Assembly (NCBI GenBank): GCA_949752745.1
Contig: OX457034.1
Span: forward strand, 1,158,493-1,222,492
From: Protula sp. h YS-2021
Lineage: Eukaryota > Annelida > Polychaeta > Sabellida > Serpulidae
Reading direction: 5' to 3'
Length of the DNA: 64,000 nt
Positions 11,414 through 19,348 of the stretch are shown here, in pieces. The position numbers and the translations under genes were made by a program. How positions within the stretch are numbered: position 1 is the stretch's first letter; each line of letters begins with the position of its first letter. The notes beneath the pieces were generated by a model that saw only the letters and a program-made list of their open reading frames with translations, was not told the DNA's origin and did not search any database.

Positions 11414-12466
11414 ATGGAGACGTCTCGAAACGCAGCAACGGCTAACAACATGGAAATTGATAGCCTTTTTAGCAATGAAACAATGGCTTTTACAGATGCA
11501 GTTTTAACTGCAGAGGAGACTGCTGCCTTCCTAAGTACACTAACAGAAGCTGAAAAAGCCTTGGAGGAAGCATTAGGGGCTCCGTCAGCCGTGTCTACAG
11601 TACAGCAAACTAGGCCTGAAGAAGTACAGCCAGTACAGCAAGCAATGCCCGATCCCGAGGGATCTGACTACCCGTTCTGGGTTGCCAATGCGCTTGTAAA
11701 TGGTAGCGCCAAACCACTTAGTACAAAGTTACAGGCTCATCTAGAGCATCTTGAGGAGGAAGAAGTGGTCATGTCAAGCGATGACGACGATGACGACAAT
11801 GGCGACAATGACGACAATGACGACAGCGACGACGATGAAAAGCAGCTCAAATCTAAATTCGAATTGAGCAAAAGTATTCCTGTTACTGAAGAAGACGTCA
11901 CGCTGTTGAAACGGAACTTTCAAGCAGTGATTCCTCTGATAGATTGCAACATTTTATGGTGCTTATGTGAAGAAGGCTTTTTCGACCAACACACATACAT
12001 ATACCTAACGGAAGAAGTGAACACTGTCATTCAGCTTATCTACATGCTAGAAGGAAACATAGAGCATGTTCCCGCGTCAGAGCCACAGTTCTCCGAAGCC
12101 ATGACCCGACGTTTCGTTCAACTTATTAGAAGTCTTCATGAGGAACTTTTTAAGACATTATGTCTACCGGCGCCAAAGTGTGTTGACGAGGATCGCGATT
12201 CCAAATGTGCAAAGGTTATGCTACATGGCTTCAAGTACCTTGAAGAACGTATTAAGGTGTACGAGATGATGGCCTACCTCTATGAAAAAGGATATTTCAC
12301 CATGTCAATGCTCTTCCAATGGATAATTGGAAGTCGCAAACGAGGAGATTTTTTAGTGATCGTCATGAGACAATCTCTAACAGACGGTTTACCAACAGCC
12401 TTTCTGGATGGTTTCAACGAGATCACTCCGCGATTTTGCAAACATCTCATGAAAACATACATGTAA
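11414..12466 (+). CDS. Polinton accessory protein, 350 aa, acidic linker and two helical domains
   Basis: The start is the first ATG after the TATA box (MET SRNAAT...). An earlier in-frame TTG is not used in this call. Residues 1-120 are low complexity. An extremely acidic run (DDDDDDNGDNDDNDDSDDDE) follows at about 122-143. After it come two helical segments of 80-90 residues. The first runs from TEEDVTLLKRNFQAVIPLID through LCEEGFF to FVQLIRSLHEELF. The second runs from LEERIKVYEMMAYLYEKGYF through GDFLVIVMRQS to FCKHLMK. Both have the L...L-x-x-x-G-(Y/F)-(L/F) hinge and terminal helix pattern of death-fold domains such as CARDs, so they may be tandem CARD-like modules. That is an inference from pattern only; function is unknown. 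Confidence 0.75.
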   Translation: METSRNAATANNMEIDSLFSNETMAFTDAVLTAEETAAFLSTLTEAEKALEEALGAPSAVSTVQQTRPEEVQPVQQAMPDPEGSDYPFWVANALVNGSAKPLSTKLQAHLEHLEEEEVVMSSDDDDDDNGDNDDNDDSDDDEKQLKSKFELSKSIPVTEEDVTLLKRNFQAVIPLIDCNILWCLCEEGFFDQHTYIYLTEEVNTVIQLIYMLEGNIEHVPASEPQFSEAMTRRFVQLIRSLHEELFKTLCLPAPKCVDEDRDSKCAKVMLHGFKYLEERIKVYEMMAYLYEKGYFTMSMLFQWIIGSRKRGDFLVIVMRQSLTDGLPTAFLDGFNEITPRFCKHLMKTYM

Positions 12467-12472
12467 TGTCCA

Positions 12473-12479
12473 TATAAAA
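12473..12479 (+). promoter_or_regulatory. TATA box (TATAAAA)
   Basis: It starts 4 bp after the preceding stop codon and 42 bp before the next gene's ATG, so each early plus-strand gene seems to have its own promoter. Confidence 0.75.
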
Positions 12480-12520
12480 GGAGTGAGGTGTCAAGTGCAG
12501 TCATCATTCGACGCGCAGCC

Positions 12521-13141
12521 ATGGAGAAGACAAGCAGCTTTAAAATTAGTGCAAACTTAACAATTACTGTGGAGCATGGACAATTTGGATTATTTCTTCG
12601 AATCAAACGTGGAGAGAGATGGCTTGCTTTATCACCATCCTTGTGGAAGATTGTGTGTCAGAACTTGACAAGATTACGTGACATTGGCTTCAAACTGTAC
12701 TTAACGCAAACGAAATGGCTTGAAGTCATTTCATACTTGGACATGCGCTATGTGAGTTTTGTGCAAGCATCACTGTTTGAAGGGAAAGAATACAAGTTTT
12801 ACATCAACATGAATGATGGTGAATGGGGGACATTGCTTCAGGAAATCCATAGCATAACCTCAACCTTATTGCCATGCACGGAATGTCATGGTAAGAAAAC
12901 TCCTATCAAGCTACAAAAGGACAATCGGATGAAAGTGTCAAAGTTATCCAAGAAAAGACTGGCTGAAGTTCAATTGGAGAATATGGATGTGCAAAATCAA
13001 CTTGGACTTACCTGTGAATATTGTGGTGCTTACAGATATGCTGAGGATTATGATTGTCACTGCCACAAGTACAATTGCAAGTTGTGTGAACCAGACAACT
13101 TCTGCAACAAGTGCGGCTCACTAACTGTTTCTGCGGAGTAA
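12521..13141 (+). CDS. Polinton protein, 206 aa, PC4-like repeats and C-terminal zinc domain
   Basis: The ATG at 12521 was chosen over an upstream GTG because of the TATA box 42 bp before it. Residues 1-45 (SANLTITVEHGQ...LRIKRGERWLALSPSLWKIVCQNL) and 60-115 (VISYLDMRYVSFVQ...YKFYINMNDGEWGTLLQEI) each show beta strands ending in a W-x-x-(L/V) helix, the layout of the PC4/p15 ssDNA-binding fold. The C-terminal 90 residues hold Cys/His clusters: CTECH, CEYCG, HCHKYNCKLC, CNKCG. A nucleic-acid-binding protein is plausible. The PC4 relation is inferred by comparison with the clearer PC4 gene at 20997-21353. Confidence 0.75.
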   Translation: MEKTSSFKISANLTITVEHGQFGLFLRIKRGERWLALSPSLWKIVCQNLTRLRDIGFKLYLTQTKWLEVISYLDMRYVSFVQASLFEGKEYKFYINMNDGEWGTLLQEIHSITSTLLPCTECHGKKTPIKLQKDNRMKVSKLSKKRLAEVQLENMDVQNQLGLTCEYCGAYRYAEDYDCHCHKYNCKLCEPDNFCNKCGSLTVSAE

Positions 13142-13205
13142 GACTGAGAGTCATTTGTTTGCCAACCGTCAAAGTGTGTAGACGTGTTATATGGATATGT
13201 GAAAG

Positions 13206-13493
13206 ATGGATGTAGAAACGTGTTTCAAGGACAAGTATGTGGACTACATGATAAGTGAACTGGCGCGTTTTGGATCTATTCAACAACAACTGCAACACTT
13301 TGACATTTATTGGGAACTTGTGCATTCCACGTTAAGTGTACCAAACTTACGTGAGGATTTCATCAAAGAGTGTATGTTTTCAAACATTGACGGAGCTGAG
13401 GAGTTTGATGTGGAAGCAGCATATCACTTCGCTCGATTTGATCCAAGACTGTTTGATGAAGTGAGAGAGTGGTTAATCTACATTGCAGTATAA
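13206..13493 (+). CDS. Small uncharacterised Polinton ORF, 95 aa
   Basis: An ATG-initiated frame that starts 65 bp after the preceding stop. It is acidic and aromatic-rich with predicted helices, and has no recognised motif. It ends REWLIYIAV, which faintly resembles the W-containing last helix of the PC4-like neighbours. It lies between the zinc/PC4-like gene and the integrase. Confidence 0.6.
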   Translation: MDVETCFKDKYVDYMISELARFGSIQQQLQHFDIYWELVHSTLSVPNLREDFIKECMFSNIDGAEEFDVEAAYHFARFDPRLFDEVREWLIYIAV

Positions 13494-13542
13494 TGACAGA
13501 CATTACATTGAGACAATATATTGTGCAAAAGACATATTGTGA

Positions 13543-13809
13543 AGAAATGTTATTAGCTGTTTAGTATGTCCTGCTTGTCAAAATGAAGAGTGTTCAGCAC
13601 ATACTTGTCATTCTGCATGTGTCTATACATATTGGAATGAAGCTAAATATTACATTCATTTAGATAAAGTGTTAGATAATGCAAATCAACGCTGTGAAAA
13701 ATATGGTGTAGATACTATCACATTTGATGAATTAAGTTGTTGGTTAATGTTCATTGAAGATCAATGGACTCCAATTATTCACACCATTGTATCAATACTT
13801 GATTTGTAG
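13543..13809 (+). pseudogene. Cys-rich open frame without start codon
   Basis: The frame is open from just after a TGA at 13540-13542 to a TAG. It begins with a Cys/His cluster (CLVCPACQNEECSAHTCHSAC), then a helical region with a W residue pattern. The first ATG is near the end, so it would need an alternative start, a splice or an upstream lesion. Its frame differs from that of the 13206-13493 ORF, so a frame-disrupted 3' part of that gene is possible. Confidence 0.4.
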
Positions 13810-13827
13810 TTATGTTGATTGAGCTTT

Positions 13828-13915
13828 TATAAAATTTAAGATATGTTGATAAAATTTAAGATGTGTTGATAAATGCAAGATATGTTGATAAAATAAAATG
13901 CAAGATATGTTAACA
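13828..13915. repeat. Short AT-rich tandem repeat before the integrase
   Basis: Four to five copies of a GTTGATAAA(A)TTTAAGATAT-like unit. It contains AATAAA at 13893 and may act as a polyadenylation region for upstream genes or as the integrase leader. Confidence 0.7.
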
Positions 13916-13938
13916 AGTGTTGATCATTTATTGTTAAC

Positions 13939-15042
13939 ATGTCGACGTGGAAAGACTACTTAACCAATATTTACTTTAAACCTGGTCAACCCGGGGCATT
14001 TGCTGGTCCTTACAAACTATATCACATATTAAAAAAACATGATCAACCAGTCACTCATTCACAAGTGAAGAAATGGTTACAGGATCAAGATGCCTTCAGT
14101 TTACTACAACCTGTAAAATACAGGTTTAAAAGGCAACGTGTCATTACACGTGGAATTGATGACATGTGGGATATTGATTTAGCTGACATGGGAAACATAG
14201 CTTCCTATAATGATGACACCCACTTTTTATTAGTTGTCATTGATGTGTTTTCCAAATATTTGTGGGTGCAGCCAATGCCTAATAAATCACATACCAGCGT
14301 CATAGAAGCCTTTCAAAAGATTTTTCATGAAACACAACGAAGACCACGAACTCTAAGGTCAGATAAAGGAACTGAATTTAAAAACAGATGGGTAAAAGCA
14401 TTTTTGAAGAAGGAGGGAATACATGCCTATACGACAAAGAATGAAACCAAAGCCAACTTTGCTGAGAGAGTCATTCGTACTCTAAAGGGAATGATGTATC
14501 GATATTTCCTTCATAATCAAACGTATCGATATATGGACATCCTTCCAGACTTAGTGTATAATTATAACCATAGACCTCATGGCTCCCTCCCTAATAAGTA
14601 TGCTCCTGCAGATATTCGTAAAGACATAGAATCGAAAGTGTGGAAGTATATGTATGTAGACAAATTGAAATTAAAACCAAAGAAGAAGAAAAAACCCTAC
14701 AAATTTAAAATTGGTGATCAGGTTCGCATTTCTCACATGAAATATGTATTTCAACGGGATTATCATATAAAGTGGACGCAAGAAGTGTTCATTATCACAC
14801 ATCGTTGTAAGAAGCAAGGAATACACTTGTATCGTGTGAAAGACTTTTTGGATGAAGATATTGACGGACATTTTTATGAAGAAGAACTGCAGAAAGTGAC
14901 AAAAGATATTGAATCAGTCTACAGAATTGAAAAGGTCTTGAAAACACGAAAAAGACGAGGTGTTAAAGAATTATTTGTGAAGTGGTTAGGTTGGCCAAAG
15001 AAGTTTAACAGTTGGGTGAAAGAAACAGATATTCGAAAATGA
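13939..15042 (+). CDS. INT: Polinton integrase (RVE family) with C-terminal chromodomain, 367 aa
   Basis: It catalyses 3'-end processing and strand transfer of the element's termini, giving the 6-bp duplication. The RNase-H-fold core spans about 68-225. The likely DDE triad is D80 (in WDIDLADM), D142 (in LRSDKGTEF) and E176 (in NFAERVIRTLK), giving 33 residues between the last two. NYNHRPHGSL follows, as in retroviral-like and Polinton integrases. The C-terminal 45 residues (YRIEKVLKTRKRRG...FVKWLGWPKKFNSWVKETDI) form a chromodomain, which in related enzymes tethers integration to chromatin. The frame is intact. Its TGA overlaps the ATG of the ATPase (ATGA). Confidence 0.95.
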   Translation: MSTWKDYLTNIYFKPGQPGAFAGPYKLYHILKKHDQPVTHSQVKKWLQDQDAFSLLQPVKYRFKRQRVITRGIDDMWDIDLADMGNIASYNDDTHFLLVVIDVFSKYLWVQPMPNKSHTSVIEAFQKIFHETQRRPRTLRSDKGTEFKNRWVKAFLKKEGIHAYTTKNETKANFAERVIRTLKGMMYRYFLHNQTYRYMDILPDLVYNYNHRPHGSLPNKYAPADIRKDIESKVWKYMYVDKLKLKPKKKKKPYKFKIGDQVRISHMKYVFQRDYHIKWTQEVFIITHRCKKQGIHLYRVKDFLDEDIDGHFYEEELQKVTKDIESVYRIEKVLKTRKRRGVKELFVKWLGWPKKFNSWVKETDIRK

Positions 15043-15697
15043 AGCATCCATTCACGTGTTTGGTCTCTGGACCTACAGGCAGTGGTAAAACTTCTCTAGT
15101 TAGAGAAATTCTAGAACAAAAGTTAATTAAACCCTCTCCAAAAACCATTTTATGGCTCTATGCAGCAGATCAGCCTTTGTATAAGGGAATGAAAGGTGTG
15201 GAATTTTACCAAGGCATTCCAGATAACATTGAAGAGCGTTTTAACCCGAAAAACCAAACTTACTCATCATTGATGACTTAATGACCAAATGTCATAGTGA
15301 TGAACGCATGACACGTCTATTTAGTGTTGGCAGCAGTCATCAAAATCTAAGCATTATTTTTATTGTGCATAATTGGTTTCATCATGGTAGAGAAATGCGT
15401 AATATTAGTTTGAATACACATTACATCATTCTGTTTAAAAATCCTAGAGACAGTCAACAAATAAGTACATTAGCGCGACAAATGTATCCTGGAAAATCTC
15501 AATTTCTCATAGAAGCCTATCAAGATGCTACCAGCAAACCTCACGGCTATTTATTCATTGATTTGAAGCCGAAGACAAATGATCAACTACGTATTCGTAC
15601 AGGCATTTTACCAAAAGATACACATTACGTATATGTTGATAAGGTGGCGTATGAACAAGAACCAAGTCACTTAACCATTCGCAGCCAAGATGTCTAA
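15039..15697 (+). CDS. ATP: Genome-packaging ATPase (FtsK/HerA type), broken by a frameshift
   Basis: The first frame (15039-15281) starts at the ATG overlapping the integrase stop and holds a Walker A motif (GPTGSGKT). The second frame (from about 15252 to 15697) holds a Walker B (LLIIDD) just upstream of its first ATG at 15281, then VHNWFHHGREMRNISLNTHYIILFKNPRD with the arginine/sensor-like region and YLFIDLKP. The switch is -1, at or near an A-run at 15249-15253. It can be a one-base deletion, an assembly error or programmed frameshifting. The ATG at 15281 overlaps the first frame's stop (TAATG), but initiation there would omit Walker B. The known role of this family is DNA packaging into capsids. 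Confidence 0.9.
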
Positions 15698-16016
15698 ACG
15701 TATTCAAGCGAATCAACCTTTCCTTCACTTGCTTGCACGCAGCGGGCCTAAACGACGTAAATCCTTACTACAACAAGCTACTAAGGAGGAATTAACTAGC
15801 TTGTTTGAAATTTGTTTGAATATATTGCGAGGACATTTACCCTTAAGCTCAAAAAGGTATAAGTTATTCAAGCGTGAACGTCATACCCTACGTACACTGG
15901 CAAATAAGAAGATATCACTTCGAAGAAAAAAGAAGTTGGTTAATCAGAAAGGAGGATTTATTGGAGCTATTGCTAAATTTGCATTACCCTTGTTAGCTCA
16001 GTTGCTGTTAAAATGA
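15690..16016 (+). CDS. Small basic Polinton protein with hydrophobic C-terminal peptide, 108 aa
   Basis: It overlaps the ATPase end by 8 bp. It is strongly basic (SKRYKLFKRERHTLRTLANKKISLRRKKKL). Then comes NQKGG at about 84-88, followed by a 20-residue hydrophobic, amphipathic tail (FIGAIAKFALPLLAQLLLK). QKGG|F fits the relaxed adenain cleavage pattern (x-x-G-G|x), so the tail may be released by the element's own protease. Proteins of this shape are common next to the Polinton ATPase. The role is probably virion core or membrane interaction, by inference. Confidence 0.75.
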   Translation: MSKRIQANQPFLHLLARSGPKRRKSLLQQATKEELTSLFEICLNILRGHLPLSSKRYKLFKRERHTLRTLANKKISLRRKKKLVNQKGGFIGAIAKFALPLLAQLLLK

Positions 16017-16606
16017 AACATACTTTGAAAATGGTTCTCATTCCTGAATATGAATATAAAATGTTGTTAGAAAAGAAGGGAAAAGATGTTGAAATCAAAA
16101 CGAAAGTGAATAAACTTTTACGTGGGAAACGAACTCGTGAAAAAGCAATAGAAATGTCTCAAGTGCTTGGACGTCATTTACGAACAATTCAATCACAACA
16201 ACAACAACGACAAAAGTCTGTTACAACATCTAATGCAGAAAAATCAGAAAAGTCTCAACAGTTTCTAAACCATTTTCAACCCATTTATCATGTAAAACTA
16301 ACACAACTTCTGGCAGAACTTAAGAAATATGGTACGAGATGGACAGATAAAAATGAACTTGTTTTAAAAACAGGTACTGTCATTACAAATTCTAACATTA
16401 TTGATTTGTTGAAAGAAGCATTGGTTGCTACAAAAAGAAAAGAACGACGAGAACCACCGCGTGGTTGGAAGCAGTTTATTGAGGAAATTGTAGACGCTAA
16501 TATTCCAAAAACTGTTTTTGGCAAAAAGACAACTCGTGAAGATATTACAAAAGAGCAACAACAACGTCAACAAAGATTGTTTCCAGAAGGATGGGAAACT
16601 TTTTAA
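16013..16606 (+). CDS. Conserved Polinton coat-associated ORF, 197 aa
   Basis: It overlaps the previous gene by 4 bp (ATGA). The N-terminus is KMVLIPEYEYKMLLEKK. A basic, Gln-rich middle follows, then a compact C-terminal region with the pattern WTDKNELVLKTGTVITNSNI..LL...RRE-PPRGWKQFIEEI...NIPKTVFG. From general knowledge, an ORF of this shape recurs in animal Polintons and adintoviruses between ATPase and capsid genes. It has no assigned biochemical function, and a structural or scaffold role is likely from position. Confidence 0.7.
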   Translation: MKHTLKMVLIPEYEYKMLLEKKGKDVEIKTKVNKLLRGKRTREKAIEMSQVLGRHLRTIQSQQQQRQKSVTTSNAEKSEKSQQFLNHFQPIYHVKLTQLLAELKKYGTRWTDKNELVLKTGTVITNSNIIDLLKEALVATKRKERREPPRGWKQFIEEIVDANIPKTVFGKKTTREDITKEQQQRQQRLFPEGWETF

Positions 16607-16800
16607 CATGGATTAAAGAGCTATGGTGTTGTTGTTGTAAAGAAAATGGAAATAAAAATACTATTCCTGTAAAAATTAGGTGTGTTAGTGCTTGTTGTCA
16701 GGGAGAAGTAGTAGATACCAATTTAGATCATGTAGATAGCAATTTAGACAATAATGTAGACAGCAATGTAGAAAGTGAGGATGAAGAGTGTCAAACATGA
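16591..16800 (+). CDS. Small putatively myristoylated and palmitoylated protein, 69 aa
   Basis: It overlaps the preceding ORF by 16 bp in another frame. It starts MGNFLTWIKELWCCCCKENG: Gly2 with Thr at position 6 fits the N-myristoylation signal, and the four consecutive cysteines at 13-16 are typical palmitoylation sites. A second Cys pair occurs in SACCQG. The C-terminal half is acidic with VDSN/LDSN repeats. A peripheral membrane protein, perhaps used in entry, assembly or egress of virus-like particles, is the best guess. I know no named family. Confidence 0.6.
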   Translation: MGNFLTWIKELWCCCCKENGNKNTIPVKIRCVSACCQGEVVDTNLDHVDSNLDNNVDSNVESEDEECQT

Positions 16801-16854
16801 AGTAATGTATATACACATCTAGTCTATCTACATCACAAAAACGATTTAGCTGCC
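16801..16854 (+). promoter_or_regulatory. Leader of the penton gene with TATA-like string
   Basis: This is the only real gap in the 13.9-19.8 kb gene chain. GTATATACAC at 16807-16816 could act as a TATA box about 40-50 bp before the penton ATG. Confidence 0.4.
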
Positions 16855-17619
16855 ATGGAGTCAACAAGTTTTTACATTACTTTACCCAGCAATGCTAGTA
16901 TGAACTATTATCCCAACAACAAGACTTCGAATTATCAAATTCGTATGCCTCGAACCATCTATCTGAACGGAAAATATGAAGTGGCTTTAGCTGAAATTCA
17001 ATATCCACATACATGGACAACCATGAGACATGGAATGGACTATTCTATTCAGTATCGACAACAACCACTGAATAATATTGTTCTTGACACAATCAATATT
17101 CCTTATGGTTACTACAGATCCATACAAGAGATATGTCAGGCAGTCAATAAAGAAGCAACTAATTCTATGAAAGATGACCTTAAAGAAGCTATTCAGATAA
17201 AGTATGATAAAATTAGACGACGTGTTTTTCTATTTCTAAATTACGGCTTTGAAGTGTCATTCTCCACTGGATTAGCTGAGATTTTAGGATTTATCCCAGA
17301 TCAATGGTATACTGAAACGTGCACAGCTGAACATAAAGCTGATGTGAAACAGGGATTTTATACACTTTATGTGTACTGTAGTATTTGTGAGCCACAAGTT
17401 GTTGGTGATTATTATGTTCCTTTGCTACGTTCTGTTGGAATACAAGGACATGATGGAGACATTATCATGAAAACTTATGGAGAACCTCATTATGTTCCTG
17501 TAAACACATCCAAATTTGACGTGATAGAAATGAATATTAAGGACGACACAGGCCATAATGTTCCATTTCAAACTGGAAAGGTGATCTGTAAACTTCATTT
17601 TCGACCAAAAGCATTATGA
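16855..17619 (+). CDS. Minor capsid protein (penton, single jelly roll), 254 aa
   Basis: The N-terminus FYITLPSNASMNYYPNNKTSNYQIRMPRTIYLNGKYEVALAEIQYPHTW is the hallmark of Polinton minor capsid proteins. The rest is beta-rich with LGF and PQVVGDYYVPLLRSV segments. Its length is typical. The family forms the pentameric vertices of icosahedral capsids. The frame is intact. Its TGA overlaps the next ATG (ATGA), and it lies directly upstream of the pVI/pX-like gene and the major capsid gene. Confidence 0.92.
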   Translation: MESTSFYITLPSNASMNYYPNNKTSNYQIRMPRTIYLNGKYEVALAEIQYPHTWTTMRHGMDYSIQYRQQPLNNIVLDTINIPYGYYRSIQEICQAVNKEATNSMKDDLKEAIQIKYDKIRRRVFLFLNYGFEVSFSTGLAEILGFIPDQWYTETCTAEHKADVKQGFYTLYVYCSICEPQVVGDYYVPLLRSVGIQGHDGDIIMKTYGEPHYVPVNTSKFDVIEMNIKDDTGHNVPFQTGKVICKLHFRPKAL

Positions 17620-17972
17620 AAGCATACACACACAATCCATCTATTTATCGCAACCATTTTCTTCGTCAAGTGGGTGGAGAATTACCAGGATTTAAAGGAG
17701 CGCGAATACCATATGGAGATGGTATTGGTTCAATACTGGGATCATTGGCTCGAAAAGCTATTCCACTGCTTAAGACAGGGGCTAAAATCGTTGCACCACA
17801 TCTTAAAAGGGCTGCAAAAGATATCGCGAAAGATGTTACAGGTCGAGTAGCACAACGTATGTTTGGTGGTGGGTTACGAGGACAAAAGAGACCGAAACGA
17901 GCAAAACGTGTCAGAAGGCGAAAGGCAGCTAAACGGATAACATCAAAAAAACATAAGAAAGATATTTTTTAA
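17616..17972 (+). CDS. Adenovirus pVI/pX-like basic minor virion protein, 118 aa
   Basis: The N-terminal HFLRQVGGELPGFKGARIPYGDGIGS is followed by an amphipathic helix region (ILGSLARKAIPLLKTGAKIVAPHLKRAAKDIAKDV) and a highly basic tail (KRPKRAKRVRRRKAAKR). Two strings fit the adenain consensus: QVGG|E near residue 21 and MFGG|G at 82-86. Cleavage would release an N-terminal propeptide, a membrane-active middle and a DNA-binding tail, as in adenoviral pVI and pX. It sits between the penton and the major capsid gene, 2 bp before the latter. The assignment rests on pattern and position. Confidence 0.8.
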   Translation: MKAYTHNPSIYRNHFLRQVGGELPGFKGARIPYGDGIGSILGSLARKAIPLLKTGAKIVAPHLKRAAKDIAKDVTGRVAQRMFGGGLRGQKRPKRAKRVRRRKAAKRITSKKHKKDIF

Positions 17973-17974
17973 TC

Positions 17975-19348
17975 ATGTCTTTAATTCATAATCATTCTTG
18001 TGAATGTAGCCTTTCTCCATTAGAATGGTTTCACATACCACCAACGCAAACTGCTGTAGAAAAAAGTTATAATGTAGACTATCAACCAATGACTACCATT
18101 AGAGAGGGTGCTCCAATAGAATTCTACATTCCTGCGAGTACAGAAGAATATCTAGATTTAAAGAACAGTAAACTCCATATTGTATGTCGCATTGTCAAGG
18201 CTGATGGAACACTGTGTGGTGTAGATGATAACGTGTCATGTATCAATGATTTGTTTAATGGGCTATGGTCTAATATTGAATTATTTCTAAATGATCGTTT
18301 GATATCACATAGTAACAATACCCATGGTTATACTAGCATCATATCTCATCTCATTCATGACTCGGAAGAAAGTCTCCATTCTGAGCGCTCTATGCGTCTC
18401 ATCTTTAAAGATACTGCCGGATCAATGAATACTTATGAGGTGAAAAGACCTAATCATGAAAGATATGTATCAGGTTTTCATGTAAATATTGAAGGTGGTG
18501 ATATAGCTGAAACAGGAAATAATGGTTTACATAATCGCTATTTGTATACACGTCTAAGCCGTGAGTTTGCGCTTACAGGTGGTTTAAGGGTAGATTTGTT
18601 TGAGCAGGATCGTTATCTTCCCAATGGTGTTAGTATGAAATTACGTTTACATAGACAAAAAGATGGATATGTATTAATGGCTGCAAATAATGGTTTTAAA
18701 GTAGAAGTGAGAGAAGCGTTTTTAACCATTCGCAAAGTGAGGGTTAGTCCAGGTATTCAGTTGGGACATGCAGATGCATTGATGAAAAGTCCTGCTAAGT
18801 TTATTGTTAATAGAAAAGAATGTAAAGTTTTAGCTATTCCAACTGGATTTCAATCTTTTGTGAAAGATAGCATCTTTTTAGGCCAATTACCAAAACGTAT
18901 TGTCATTGGAATGGTTCATAATGAATCCTTTGCTGGAACAGTATTGAGAAATCCATACAATTTTGAACATTTTAATCTTAACTTTATGCAGCTTTACTCT
19001 GATGGTGAACCAGTCCTATCCAAACCTCTCAAGCTTGATATAAATGAAGGCAAATATCTTGATGCTTTTGAAACTCTTTACAAATCTTTTGACAGATTGG
19101 ATGGCGAGAAAAGTTCCATTATAAAACGGGAAGATTGGCCTAGAGGTTATTCGTTGTTTTCTTTTGACTTAACACCTGATTATGATGGTGCTGATCATTA
19201 TGCCCTTATCAAACATGGGAATTTGAGACTAGAAATGAATTTTGCTGGTGCCTTGCAAAATACAGTCAATGTTATAGTGTATGCTGAATTTGATAACATT
19301 GTTGAAATAAGTGCAAATCGTAGCATTCAATTCGACTACCAGTCATGA
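17975..19348 (+). CDS. MCP: Major capsid protein (double jelly roll), 457 aa
   Basis: The N-terminus EWFHIPPTQTAVEKSYNVDY...IEFYIPASTEEYLDLKNSKLHI, followed by LWSNIELFLNDRLI and HGYTSIISHLI, is the conserved start of Polinton major capsid proteins. The C-terminus has NLRLEMNFAGALQNTVNVIVYAEFDN...IQFDY. The length fits the double-jelly-roll family, which forms the pseudo-hexameric capsomers of Polinton virions. The frame is intact, and its stop overlaps the protease ATG (ATGA). Confidence 0.93.
   Translation: MSLIHNHSCECSLSPLEWFHIPPTQTAVEKSYNVDYQPMTTIREGAPIEFYIPASTEEYLDLKNSKLHIVCRIVKADGTLCGVDDNVSCINDLFNGLWSNIELFLNDRLISHSNNTHGYTSIISHLIHDSEESLHSERSMRLIFKDTAGSMNTYEVKRPNHERYVSGFHVNIEGGDIAETGNNGLHNRYLYTRLSREFALTGGLRVDLFEQDRYLPNGVSMKLRLHRQKDGYVLMAANNGFKVEVREAFLTIRKVRVSPGIQLGHADALMKSPAKFIVNRKECKVLAIPTGFQSFVKDSIFLGQLPKRIVIGMVHNESFAGTVLRNPYNFEHFNLNFMQLYSDGEPVLSKPLKLDINEGKYLDAFETLYKSFDRLDGEKSSIIKREDWPRGYSLFSFDLTPDYDGADHYALIKHGNLRLEMNFAGALQNTVNVIVYAEFDNIVEISANRSIQFDYQS

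Noticed and set aside
12280..12606. Minus-strand open frame opposite the accessory gene
   Set aside because: It is a shadow of the 11414 and 12521 plus-strand genes, which have TATA boxes and better composition.
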